The notes under the pieces were generated by a model that had not been told where the DNA came from, ran no database searches, and was given only the letters and a program-made list of their open reading frames with translations. A DNA stretch of 64,000 bases from Capsaspora owczarzaki ATCC 30864 (Eukaryota > Opisthokonta > Filasterea): positions 127,357 through 191,356 of the forward strand of contig NW_011887306.1 of the NCBI RefSeq assembly GCF_000151315.2. The letters are read 5' to 3'. The position numbers were made by a program, and so were the translations under genes. Below, piece by piece: positions 24,369 through 37,200 of the stretch; within the stretch, counting starts at the first letter, position 1, and each line of letters starts with the position of its first letter.

Positions 24369-27300
24369 ACGAGCTCAGGCAACTGCTTCGCGACGCGCCG
24401 CACCTCGCATACACTGTGCATCCGACGCTTGGCTGCAATGCGCTCTTCTATGCATGCTGCGTGGCGACCTCCGCGCATCCATCGTCACAATCCGCTCCTC
24501 AAGGCGACGACCGAGGCGACGGTCTTCATCCCAATGCGCGTCCATCCAGTCCGCACGAGTCGTCGTCGTCCACCCAGCCGCCACTCGTGGTCGAGCGCGA
24601 CTCGCTCAACCGCCGCGAGACGCGCATCGCTATTCTGGTGGAAGCCATGACCCGGTTTAGCTCGCAATTCAAGTATGACACGCCGGCGCAGACCGAGCCT
24701 GCTGCAGACACTGCGAATGCAAATCCCCCTGCAAATCCAGCAGAGTCGCCTACGAGCCAGCAGGCAGACCAACCCGCCGCCGCGGCCGTGACTTTGCCCT
24801 CCCAGCTGCAGACTGCTCAGCAGTGGGACTTTGAGCGCGACGATAGCCCGGACGCGTTTCACGCCGGAGGCGGAGTCGTGTTCCATTGCGATGCCGTCAA
24901 ATTTCAAGCCGCCAAGCGCCGTGGACCTCCGCCAACGTCGCAACAAGTCGCCGAAATTGTGCATTCGGCGATGCAGACGCTCGTCCGAGCTTTTAAACTG
25001 CTGGGGAGCTCGCACTCGTCGAGTCCCGTTTCCATTGCGACTCGACGTGTCGGAAAACTCGTCTTTGCCGGCACGCCGATCGGCGACAAGGGCCTTCGCG
25101 AAGTGTTTGAGCTCTTCCACACCTTTTTGATCTTTGACACGCTGGACATTTCCAATTGCAACATTTCCGGAACGGGACTGTCCGAGTTGGCGCTGCATTT
25201 CGAGGCGTGGCGCGCTCGGGAAACCCGCTACGGCCTCCATCCCGTTCTCCGGTCTGTCGTTGTCCACTCCAATCCCGGAGTTTGGGACGAGAGCGCGCTC
25301 GACGAGTTGGGGCTTGCCATGCGCGCCAGCAACCAAGTGTTGCATTTTGAAGTGCTGCCACCGAGTGGGAGTACCAGCCTGGCCCCAACAACAACAACAA
25401 CGAACGATGTGCGGTCGCGTATGGAGCGGGATTTGGCACCAACAGCGCTTCGCTTGCAACGAGAGGCACTGCAGGCCTACCTTCACTTTACACTGCGAAA
25501 GCCCGCCGACGAGGCCGAGCTGCTGGGCATGTATGGTTACTTTCCTCCCAAAAGCACCGAGCCGGAGGCTGAGCAGCAATACGCGAGACTGAAACAGCCT
25601 CGCTCGACCATTGCCTGCTCTGGTATTCAAGAGGAGGGGGTTTTGAGTGCGGTTTGTTCGAGGATCCTCGACTTGCCCGAGAGCCCGTCTGATCTTTGTC
25701 TGCTGGCCGCTGGCAACAGCCTGGGCCACACGCATGCCTTCAACTCCATTCCCTTGCAGTGTATCGCGTACCTGGACCTCTCCAACAATCTGCTGGATGA
25801 CTCGACGCTTTCCGAGCTGGCTCGCCTTGCCGCGTTGAGGGTTGCCATCTTGGACGACAACTTGCTTGCGTTCGCCGACGTGACGACTTTTCTCAGCCAG
25901 CTCCCCAACCTCAAGCACCTCCAGCACGTGTCTCTGAACGCCAACAAGATTACGGCTGCAAGTGCATCCAATCTGACTCAAATGCTGCGCGTTCTGGCCC
26001 ATCTAGGTGAATCAAGCGACAAGCCTGAGGTTCACGTCAATCTTCAGAGTTTGGAGGAATCATTGGCCGAGCCGTTGGTTGGCACTGACTCTTCATTCAA
26101 ACTTGCCTCATCGCATGGTGTTGAATCGACAGCGCAGGCAGCTCCAGTCGAAGCTGCTACAGCATCGGTAGTTGAAGTGGAGGCGCAAACGCCGATGGCA
26201 CCAGCGGAGAGTCCCACGACCGAAGAAGACACTCTAGCCGCACCAACGGAAGAGCAGATATCGAGTTCTGCAACCACATCCAAACAACAACAACAGCAGC
26301 GACCCGTCGTTGTACAATTGCGCCAGAATCAACTTGGTGCAAGCGGCGTGCGAGCTGTGCTGGACGAATTGGAGTCCTTGGCCACCAGTTCCACTCCGTC
26401 AACGCTGCTGCTTGATCTTCGCGACAATCACGTCGACAATCTCGAGGTGGATTTCAAGCTTCACCATTTTGCGACGCGCTCCTATGCGCCTCTGCTGGAC
26501 GAAATCGACGCGGCCAATCAGCTGTTCTTCCAGCGTACAGACGCATCCAACACAACCCACCGGGTCCCCTTTACCATGCGAGGGCTGTTTATCGGTGCTG
26601 TGCCAGGACTTGCTCGCAACGGTTCCGACAAGCGAGATTTGGCAGCATGCCTCGGCAAAGCAACTCACCCGATGATTCATGGGTCACTCGACGTTGTGGT
26701 TGAGACCAAGCACATTTTTGATGGCGGCACCCAAGGTAACTTGCGTTGGTGTTCGTTCTGGGTGATTGTGTAGTTGTTGTTCGGTTTTCGTTCGGTTTTT
26801 TGTGCTTTTTCGTTTTGGTGGCGCTTGAACGTTTGATTTCTGATTTTTTTTGGAATTATCGCTGCACCCACTCCACTCAGCCGAACAAGTCAACACAATC
26901 ATTGAAACGATCGGAAAGCTCGAGGCAGAGCGTGCGTTGCCTCATTTTCTCGTCCTTTGCTACAACGAGCACGATCGGAGGACGTTGGATGACCTGCCGC
27001 TTCAATTCTACTCGTTGCGATCCGTGTACTCTGGACCCGTGCTGCTGCTTGCCACTCGAGAGGAAGATTTCCCCAGCTATGCTGGCCGGGCGGTGCTGGC
27101 TCGCGAGGGTCGGGAGCTTGCCCGCATGTTTGGGTGCCCGTTCCTCCGTCTGGCACATCGAATTCCCGCACAAGTGACGTTCGAGCATGTCGTTGCAACC
27201 TGGTGCGTCCAGTACACGCTGGACTGGTTTGAGTGCAACCGGCGCCCCTCTTCCGCACGCGTTCGGCTTCAGGCGGGACCTCCAGCGCGCTCCAACCCTG

Positions 27301-28036
27301 CCGCCCAGCGCGCCAGCCCCCGCCCACAGCTCCCGCTGATTGTCCTGTTTGGCAAATCTCGAGCAGGCAAATCCACCCTCATCAACTCGGTATTCCGGCG
27401 CGAGGTCGCTCAAGTCGCCACTTTGAAAAATGTCGGCGGTGTCACGCAGGCCAACACGGTGCACAACTACATGGGGCGTTTGCTGCTGGTCGACACCAAA
27501 GGCTTCGAGGCTGGCGACGCACCTGTTTCGGCCAGCGAAGCTGAACAGCAGCGGGCCGACGAGCAAGAGTCCCGCTCTCAAATCGAAAGCATCGTCGAGT
27601 ACACGCGCACACACAACGTGCGCATGTTGTGGTATGTCACAAACAGTTTCCATCGAGTGGATCCGGTCGTGGTCGACTTTGTGTGCAACACGGTGCCAGC
27701 GCTCGCCAAAAGGCTAGGGCTTCCCGAGCTGCCCGTCATTTTTGTGCGAACACACTGCGATGAAATGACCCATGTCGAGTTTCAGCGCGACGTCCGCAAG
27801 CTGGAAGCGAGCATGCGTCCGGCGTGGGGCAAGTGGCCAGCGCACGTGAAGGCTGTGCTCCCAATGACGCGTTCGGACGTTTCGTACGCAGGTGTCGACT
27901 ACTTGATCCAAACGGCCTTGGCGTGTGGGTTGCCAACCGAAGGCCTGAATGCCCAACGGGCACTCGAAAGCCCCGCCGTCAAGGCGCAGATTGTGGAAAA
28001 GTTTTGCTGCCCGTTCGTTCTTGAAGCGCCGGAGAC

Positions 28037-28067
<31 letters not shown>

Positions 28068-29990
28068 AGCAACAGCAGTACCGCTGCGACTGATTCCCAA
28101 GCTTCGGGGGCGGAGGGCGACGCGCCGTCCCTGTTCTTTGGATCATCGGCTGCACAAAGGTGCGGCAAGCCACTTGGCACGTTGCGTGGCGCGCCAACTC
28201 TCCTTTCCAGCGGAGCGCGCTGCGTCGATCGACATGTGACGCCTTATCTCAAGTACCGCGAGCAGGCCATGCTCTCCAAAGTCCAACTGCGTGCCGACCT
28301 CATCCGCTTTGCAGAGCAGCTCTTGTCGTCCACTCACGAGGAAGAATCGCTTGCTTCGGTGATTCAAGGGCAGTGCAAAACGCATTCCTGCCGCGCCTTC
28401 TTTTCGACGCTGGGTGTGGTTTGCGAAAAGCTTGTGCTCGAGTCCCCTTTATCTTCTTCCTCCTCTTCTTCTGCTTCTTCAGCGGCCAATAACGACTCGG
28501 CCACCGCTATTCAACATGTCAAACTCCCTTCCACGAGTTCCATCGCGTCCCTCGGATTGGATGCGACGCTTCCAACATTGATTCATCACATTGCTCGCGA
28601 GTGGCGCGTGTCGCCCGAAGCAGAGCGCATCGAGTGCACGCGCTGGCTCTTGCTGGCGCAATTCTGGCGGGAAACGGCCAGGAAAACGGCAGAGACTGCC
28701 GGTATGGCGTGCCCGGTGTTGGATCTGAGCGGAGCGCTGCCAAGCGACTCTCCTGCCGTCCTGCCCTCACGCAAACAAGTCGGTTTGCTCGATGCGGCGG
28801 CCGTGTCTCTGCTTTGGGACAAGTATCTCCAGCTGACCGATCTCGTGCAGGCCGAGCAGCTTGTTGAGCAGGCCCAATTCAGCAGCAGCCACTCTGCCCG
28901 GGCACCGCAGCTCGGCGGTGGTGCAGTCGCATACAAGACACAGATGCAGCGGTTGCAGGTTGTTTTGCGCTTCCCCGTTCTTGCAGATGCACTTGTCAAG
29001 GCACTTGCCCAGCTTCTTCACGCGTGCTGCATCGAGGTGGCTGTGGACGGACAGCGAGCGTCGAGCCATCGCACCTGCTCCACACACTGCCTGTCCATCG
29101 GCTGGTTGGACGTGGACGGCCACCCGCACATGCAATCGTGGCGTACTCGAATCGGCGCGCTCATTGAGCGGTTTTTGTGCTTTACTGGCGTTGTTGGCGA
29201 GGCGCGCGCTCCTACCGAAGGCGAGCCGCGGGAAGAAGCGCCCTTCCCGTCAGCAGAGTCGTTGAGCGCGCTGTATCGGAACGCCGTCTGCGTGCTCATT
29301 GCAGGCACAGCACTGTCAGGCTGCCCAAACCGACCGGCAGTTCTTTTGCAGTACGACAATGTCCCTGGTCTTGTTTGGACCACCAGGACGTCGGTTTCAG
29401 CCTTGGTTCGACAGCAAACGCTGCTTGAGGAGCAACGGCGCCCGCATCGCCTGCAAGCTGTGGATCAAACGGCGATGGATCGCTTCCGGGACGCGCTGTC
29501 ACTCGTGACGGCAACCGATGCCTCCAGCAGCCACGAAGCGGCGCTCGAAGACGTGACGGTGTGGAACTTGGAGGTGCACACGCGGCTCGTCGCTGAAATG
29601 ATTGAAGCGTTGCGCTTTGCTTGGTCAGACTCCAACATGTGGTCCATCTTCCGTCTGGTCTATCTGCGCATGGCGACGGTTGCGCAACAAAGCTGGGTGT
29701 TTTCCAAGCGGCGGTCTCAGCGGAATCTCGAGCTGCAGGATGCCATTCTGACGCAGTGGCTGAGCACACTGTCTGAAGCATCTCTTGGTGCACTTTGTTT
29801 CTCGACTGACTGTTTGGCCGAGCCTGTGGATGGCGCTCAATTTGGCGTGCAGACCGAAGGCAAATCTGCAGCCGCTGTTCGCGAAATTGCGCATGCCATG
29901 TTCTCCGAGCGCGTATCTGCCGCACTCAACGCCGCCAAAGCCAGTGCAGCGAGTGCTCGGGAGTCTGTGATGGCCGATCCTGACAAGTAG
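24035..29990 (+). CDS. Giant LRR / pseudo-Ras / GTPase protein G2
   Basis: Exons ~24035-24071 (tentative), 24369-26735 and 26881-29990; total 5514 nt, ~1837 aa. The second exon carries ribonuclease-inhibitor-like LRRs (DTLDISNCNISGTGLSEL; AYLDLSNNLLDDSTLSELA; LQHVSLNANKITAASASNL; VQLRQNQLGASGVRAV) with a Gln/Ala/Thr linker. A Ras-like fold spans the last intron: FTMRGLFIGAVPG in place of a P-loop, then FLVLCYNEHDRRTLDDL, VLLLATREED where NKxD would be, and EGRELARMFGCPFLRLAH. A second GTPase follows: canonical GKSRAGKSTL at ~27350, DTKGFE at ~27495, FVRTHCDEM at ~27745. A Cys-rich segment (about 28000-28240) is split by a Ser/Asn run, then a long helical tail. Probably cytosolic. Its P-loop is the most conventional of the three paralogues, so it is the best candidate for a working GTPase. 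Confidence 0.8.
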
Positions 29991-30208
29991 ACCTTTCTTT
30001 TCCGACGAATGCTTTTGGTTGCTCGATTGATTGATTGATTCACTGTGATTTTGTTCCAATCCGATTTTTTTTTGACTCAATGTTAAATCCTCCTATTCCT
30101 CGACTGTCATGCATTGCTGTTTGCTCACTCTTCAACCATTTACAAACCCAATTCACAACAAAAGAGGTCGCTCCAAAGTCGATCCAGCAAACTCCAAACT
30201 CGCCCAAA

Positions 30209-33200
30209 ATGCGATCAAGGCGGATGCTCGCTCAGCTGCCACTGCTGCTCCCTCTGCTGACCGTGCTCGTGGCCTGCGTGTCGCCATCCAATGGAGATGC
30301 ACTACTCGACGCTGCATCATCATCTGCGCCAGTGTGCCCCGCAGCGTGGAACGGCACTGCGCTCGTGCCATGGAACGTGGGCATCATCCTCTCGCTGACC
30401 GCTTCATCAGGCAAGTTACTCCAGCAGGCGGAAAGATCAAGAACAGTGTATTATGCGACATTCGTTTTTCTCCATGCTCGACTGTTGGCGTGGTGGCCGA
30501 GCGGACTTGCTTGATGCAGAGTGGCTGGCTGCGTGCGCTACATTGCTGAGAATCCCGAAGCTGACCTTTTCTGACTTTGCCTCCATCTTGCAACGCACAT
30601 ACAGATGATATTGCTGCTGATAGTCGTGAAGGTAACCAACAACAAGTTTTTTTGTCGTATGGATTTTGATTGAGCTGCCTCGATCAAACTGTAAAAGCGC
30701 GCCAACACGAAACTTTAGTTTAGAAACTTACCGGTTTCCATCTTTGGTGACGCTCCGTCGGATGTGTGATTGCTAGCGCTCTATGGCACACTTGCGGCGT
30801 ATACACAACACATCCAAGCATTGAGGGACCTGGGCGTGGATTTGCAAATTCAAGTGATGGATGATCAGGCAACGACCGTCACCGCGCTCCTGGCAGCGCG
30901 CTCCATGATTTACCACACACCCCTGGTCGCAATTGTCGGTCCCAGCTCGAGGTAGGCTTACGTGCTACATGTGCGACCGCCTTGAGATTGGCAAGGCGGG
31001 CATTGTTTTGGTTGTGGCTGACCAATGACCAATTGTTTGGTTTTGCATCGTGGACAACAGTTCTGTCGCCATCCCTGTAAGTCAAAAAGTCAAAGCAGGC
31101 AGTGGCTTCTTTCTGTTTCAGTGCTTTGCCACATTTGCCCCCCCCCCCATCCACCACCCTCCCATCTCACCGCGCTTGTTGCTGGTTTTTGGCGGTTGTT
31201 CCTTGAACCTTTGAAAATAGCTGGACGGTGTCACCTCCACACTTGCCGTGCCGAGCATCTCCTCGATGGTCTCGGATACAGAGTTGACAGACGCAGAAAC
31301 CTACCCGTATTTTGTGCGCAGTATCGTCACTGACCAGCTCCAGGTGGATGCCATGATGCGCGTGTTCTCGCTGCTGGGCTGGTCCCACCTTGGCATTGTC
31401 TCGTCCTCGGATCTTTACGGTATCGACTTGAGGTCGATTGTTGCCACGGCAGCCGGCTTCGACACTGATGTCTTGTGCGATGTCGTGATCGACACTACCC
31501 TCATCGCGCGCTACCAGGCCAACAGCTCTGATCTTGTCGCCACCAACGGGTTGAGGGACACCTGCCAGCAGATCGCCGACAGCGGTGCTCGCGTCATTGC
31601 GTATTGCGGAACGATCAGCGTGCTCGAGACCCTGGTGCATGTGTGCTCAAACCAGACCTGGCAGCTGGAAAGCACCTTCCTCATCTTTGACGCAGCCGTG
31701 GCCGCCATCGAAGTATCCAACACGACTGATCTTGATCCAGGCGTCGTTCACACCTTGGACGGGTTTATTGGGGCGCAGGCATACTTTGCCGTCACCCAGG
31801 ACTTGCTCAATAACTTGACGGCGCTCAAGTCCTGCTTCAACTCCTCCGCTCCGTACTATCCATTCGTTAAGGACGTGTCGCCCACAGAAACCTCCGGACT
31901 GGGCGGCTATCTTGCAGGGGAGTTTTTGATGCAGGCGCTCGAGCGAACGGCCGTCGCGCTCATCTCGAACAACAAAAACCTCTCTTGCTTGACGACTCTT
32001 GTACGCACGCCATGGGATTGTGCCATCCAGCGCCAAGTGCTTGTCAGCACGTGCGAGTTTCCCGATTGTCACGACCGACTCAAAATTGGCGTCATTCTCA
32101 ACAGCATTCCGAACGTTCCGTGCACGGACAGCATCCAGTCCGTTCTTGCGACCTGCCCACACATGATGCCGAGCATTGGATGCGCCGCGTCCGATGACTA
32201 CACTCGCGTACTGTGCAACTCGACTGGAATGAGCTGCGTGCCAGTTTCGCAGACCACCGTTTACTTTGCTGGAAACGTCTGCCCCGACCACAAGGACGAC
32301 AGCTGCACCTTCACGCCACCCGATGTGTGTGTCAACTCGACCTCGTCGGGGCATGTGTGCTCGTACGATTTGCAGTTGTGCAATCACAACGTGACAGCGT
32401 GCGTCTATAACAAGGACGCAGACCAGAGCAGCTGCACCATGACAATCACCAACTGCACGAGCGGATCTGCCCACTCCAACACGACCATTTGCAAAATCTT
32501 CCCCCGCGACCTGCTCATGTCGTACTTTTACGAGTAGGTGTCTTTTGTTTCCCGGCGTGCAGTGTATTGTTCCCGATTGGTTTTTTTTTGCGTCTGGTTT
32601 TGACTGACCTTTTGTTTTTCGTGTGCTCTCGTTTTGACTTGGTCCTTCACGATGAACAGTGCAAGCGTCGTCCAGTCAACCAGGATTTCATATGCTCTCG
32701 GTCCCGATGGCGAGCTGGAAGGCAACTCCCTAGTCATTGTGACTGGGAACGCCACAAACGGCTACTCCCAGCTCGACCTGATTGCACAGTCTTTTGTGAC
32801 CAGTGCGTCCGCCATCGTGTTTAAAGAATGCCAACCGGGCACCATCAACTGCATCAATCCCGCTTGGCTGACTCTGAAAGATGGCGCCAGCGACCGCAAC
32901 TCGCAGACCTTGCTCAACGTCAGCCTGCCTTCCCAAGTCGCGTTCATGAGCGTGGCGGTGCTGGCCATCTTGGTTCTTGGCTATGGCGCTGGCAAGGTGT
33001 TTTGGTATGGTGGCCTGTCCACATTCCGTCGCGCCACCCTGTTTGAGGACCAGACACTCTGGGCGACTTCCCATTTTCTGCTCATCATGCTGCTTGGCTT
33101 GGCTGCGGTGGCGGCCCAGCCTTTCGGCAGCAGTCGGCCTCCAACCGACACCATTTGCGTCGTCAACTTTCGTTTGTCCCATTTTGGCTGCGCGCTCGGG

Positions 33201-34133
33201 ATTGGTGCCATCATCAGTATTCTGATTCGGTGAGTTGAGCGCTTTGCCTGGTTTGTGAATTGATTCGTTGTGGTGCATTCGTTGGCCCGACAATTTTGAG
33301 CGTGAACTTGTTCTTCTTCCTCCAACTCATCTCTTTCTCATCACCACCAATCCCCGAAATTTTCTTTTGACAGCTACTGGGACGTGCATCGAGCCACTCC
33401 CTTCCGAGTACCATTCTTCCCAAAATTGCCCGTGCACTGGACGCCACTGATTGGGCTGACAATTCTGGAGATTGTCGTCGGTATTTCATTTTACTTTGGC
33501 GGCTCTGGCACTTTTCTCTCGCAAAAGACCCTGGCCGAGGGTGTGGCCAACAGTCTTCAGGCTGTTGTGGTGTGCGACAATTACCGCAGCGTGTGGCATG
33601 TTGTCCTGCTTGCGGTCGAGTTTCTCGCCTCATTCGTGGCGGCGATCGTGGGCTACAGCACTCGCAGCCGATGCGACCCATGGGAGCAGCAAGACATTCG
33701 CCGCTTGGTTGTGGTGATGGGCCTGTACTGGGTGGGCCAGATTGTGCTGGTGAATTTGCATTTCTTTGTCGTCAGTCCGCCGGACGTCTCGTTTGCGACC
33801 GAAGCCGGTCTGGTCTGCTTGCCCGCCTTCGTCGCCGTGCCGGTGTTGATCATTGCCCGCGAGTACGAGCACATCCGCCGCATCAAGCTGACCGATCGGG
33901 CGACATCCAACATGGAAGACTCGAGCATCGAGCCGCTCCTGGACCCCACCGCCACCGCGCAAGACTCCATCACCTTTGAGCAGAGCGAGAAGCTTCTTGA
34001 GATGTTGGATGCCATTTTCGAGCCCAACGCAGCTCCGCTGGCGACGCAGTATACTTCCTGGGACAAGCTGCACAATCGAGCGCTCGGCATCGTCCAGCGC
34101 CGCTTGCGCTCTGCCCGCGGCCCCAAGCAATGA
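30209..34133 (+). CDS. Class C GPCR-like receptor R2
   Basis: Seven exons: 30209-30410, 30605-30631, 30777-30951, 31061-31076, 31221-32533, 32660-33229, 33374-34133; total 3063 nt, 1020 aa, in frame throughout. Signal peptide (MRSRRMLAQLPLLLPLLTVLVACVS). The ANF-receptor/periplasmic-binding-like extracellular domain includes VGIILSLTAS, ALYGTLAAYTQHIQAL, PLVAIVGPSS, TLAVPSISSMVSD and LGWSHLGIVSSSDLYG. A Cys-rich stretch with ~20 cysteines before the membrane (about 32000-32500) recalls the class C cysteine-rich linker. Seven hydrophobic segments follow (from FMSVAVLAILVLGYG to VCLPAFVAVPVLIIAREYE), and an ~80-residue cytosolic tail. The first intron appears to be GC-AG (GCAAGT donor). Exon lengths and phases of exons 2-4 and the intron after membrane segment 3 match R1. 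G2 ends 218 bp upstream; G3 starts 137 bp downstream. Confidence 0.88.
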
Positions 34134-34270
34134 GTCCCGCAGACCATCCCGCTGAACTGCTTATTTCGTATCGTGTCTGCACGCGTTTGTGTTTATGTAC
34201 GCGTTTGTTCATTCATTGTTCGTTTCACTCTTCAAACAACAAGCAATTTTCCACTAAGTCTCCAAGTTGA

Positions 34271-37200
34271 ATGAGCAGCAATTCGAGGCTCGACGACGAC
34301 GACGACGACGACGACCAAGTTTTCGAGTCTTTGCCGGCGATCGACTCGAACGGCGCTGATAGTGATAATACTCATTGTAATACAAATCACAGTGCTCAGA
34401 AGGACGATCACGTCGCTGCTGCTCAGACAGAATCCCTCGCAAGCTTGGTCGCTGCAGTCCCTCAGCCACAGCCACAGCCACAGCCTCAGCCGCAGCGACC
34501 AGCAAGTACTGGCAGCATGATGGCGCTCATGTCAGCTGCATCACTGCCGTCGTCGTCACTGCCGTCGTCGTTCACAGACGCAACGACACTCAAGCTCGTT
34601 CTCACTGCGTCGGCGGACGCTGAGCCGCTCACCCGGCGCCTGGCGTGGCAGATTGGCGAGCCGTCGCAGTCGCCGTTCGTCCAGAGCGTCGTCGTGACCA
34701 ACTATGGCGGCCGGATGAACGATGCGGCCGTGACGCTGCTGGCTGAAGCAATCCAGTCGCGCAACATTCGCTGCTTGGACCCCGAACGGAGCAACCTCAC
34801 TGCAGACGGATACCCCATGGAAACACTCGCTGGACAACATCCAATATCACACATAAGCATCCAGCACGGCGCAATCACCGCGCTGGGCGCTCGATCGCTG
34901 CTCAGTGCCGCGCAGGTCTCGCCGGCAATCATTTCGATCGACCTCGCTGGCAATCCACAGATTCCAGCGAGCGTTCTGGCTGAGATTGCAAGTACGTGCG
35001 GGTTTTCGTATCTGTGCGAATGGCAATTGCAGCTTGGCTCCACGGGACTCCACTTGAACGACTCCTCAGTGACTTCCACAATGAGCGCTCATCAGCCGCT
35101 TCGTGTGATTTGCTGCGGCGGCCATTTCATTTCGCGCGCTGGTGCTGCAGAACTCGCGCTATGGCTCGAGCGGTGGCGCTGGCCTGCCGACAATCGCAGC
35201 CAAGGTGCGTCGTCAAGCACGCATGCTGGAGTCGCGCTGTTGCTCGCCGGAAACAACGTCGACGATGGAGCGCTGGCCGCCTTCCTGTCATCGTCTTGTG
35301 CTGCGCCCGAGGCATCCAACGTCTCTGCTGGCGTAATTTCGCTCGTGTCGATTGCTTCGCACTTTTCGCCAGACGTTCGCCCGCCTGCCATCCCGCATCT
35401 CGCGCATCTCGCTGTTGTGGACTTTTCCGACAACCCGCTGTCCAACGCTGCCCTGCCGATGCTTGGCAAGCTTGTCATGGTTTGTGGCCGCACTTTGACT
35501 GCCTTTTACCTGAATGCGTGCTGCCTGGCCATGACCGACGCCAGCGGCCAGCCCTTGCACGACCTCCTCGAATTTTTGCAAACCCTGTCCGACCATGCCC
35601 GCAAGCTTCGAGTTTTGTCACTCCAGCAGAATGGCATCAATGGCCATGCCGCCCTTCTGCTAATCAACACGTGTCTGCGTCCAGAATTGAAAAAGGAGCT
35701 GTGCGTGCTCGATCTCTCACGCAACCAACTCACCGACATGGACTATGACCGACTTGCCCCAGCTCTCGACCAAAACACTGGCCTGGCTGTGCTGCTGCAC
35801 GACAACCCTCTCGATGTATTTATGGATGAGCCGTGGATTGGCCGGAATGTTCGTGCTGCACGGGCCCCGGAACCAGTCAACTCTGCTACAGTCGACTCTG
35901 CCACGAGTGCCGAGGCAACCGTCCGCATCGCCATGACTTGGTGCCAAGGCCCAGAAGCCATGTATGCCGACTCTGAAATCGCAGCGGCAATTGGGCTGGT
36001 GACGCGGGTTTCAGCACCCACCATCACACGGCAAGGCGACACAACATTCCGCGATATCGTCATTCAGGGTGTGCAATGCGATTCAGAGGCCGGCGCGGCC
36101 CCGGAACAGGCGCCGCATGGGTTTTTGTTTGTCTTTTCTGCCTGCGATCGACGCGGCTACGAGTCAGTCTTTGATGCGCTACTTGCCCTTCGAACGTCCA
36201 GATCGACCGCTGGCACCCAATTGCCTGTTTTGATCATTTGTGATACGTCTCGCCGCTCCCATGCTGGTTCCGCCTCTCGCCGAGCGCTTGTTGTTCGGGA
36301 GCCAGAGATGCGCGCCTTTGCAGCCTCCTTCCAGGCAAGCTACGTCTATGCCCCGCTCGACACAACCTCATCCAGCCTTCCAGATCCCATCAACGCTCAA
36401 CTTCGACAATTGCTTCGGCACAGCTTTAGTTGGAGGATCGGTCAGACGCCCGGTCTGTCCTATACGCTCGCACGCATGCGAACAGTCCTGCGTTCATCCG
36501 TCCACACCCCGCTGAACGCCTCGTCCCTGCTCGTCCAAATTCGTCGGCAGCAGCATGCGGCACAGGTGGCACTGTATCACGAGCTTCGGCTTGTCTCGAG
36601 CCTTGCCACTCGACCGGTGGTGCTTCTCTGCGGCCTCCGAAATACCGGCAAGTCCACCCTGGCCGCGACGCTCGCCGGACTCGAGCACACACCGGCCCCA
36701 ACACGCCGCTTTGTCATTGTCGACTGTGCCGCTTCCGGAATGACCATCTGCGACTCCCCAGGCTTAGAAACAGACATGTTCACGATTGACCATCTGACAG
36801 CCAATCTGCAATCACAGCTCGAAATTGCACGACACTTGTCGCCAGCGGCCGTCAAAGACCAGTATTCCGAGGCCGAGGCCCTCATTGGTGGCATTCACGT
36901 TTTGTGGTACACTGTGTCTGCAGACGCGGTGGCAGAGCGTGGCGGATTATCGGAAACAGATGTCGCTGCGCTCACACGGTTGACCCGATGCACCGCCGCC
37001 ACCCAGCTTCCGGCGCTCGTGCTGGTCAGCATTTCGCCGTTGAGCGCTCGCTACCGCGCCTTTTCGCGGTTTTACTTTCTCTTTGTCAAGAAACTGGTTG
37101 TTGCCAGTCTTCAGCTGCACGACTGCCAGCGGTTTGTGACGGACGTCGTGCCTTTCATCGCATCGGACGTGCCGGCCTTTGAGGACATGCGGAGCTCGCT

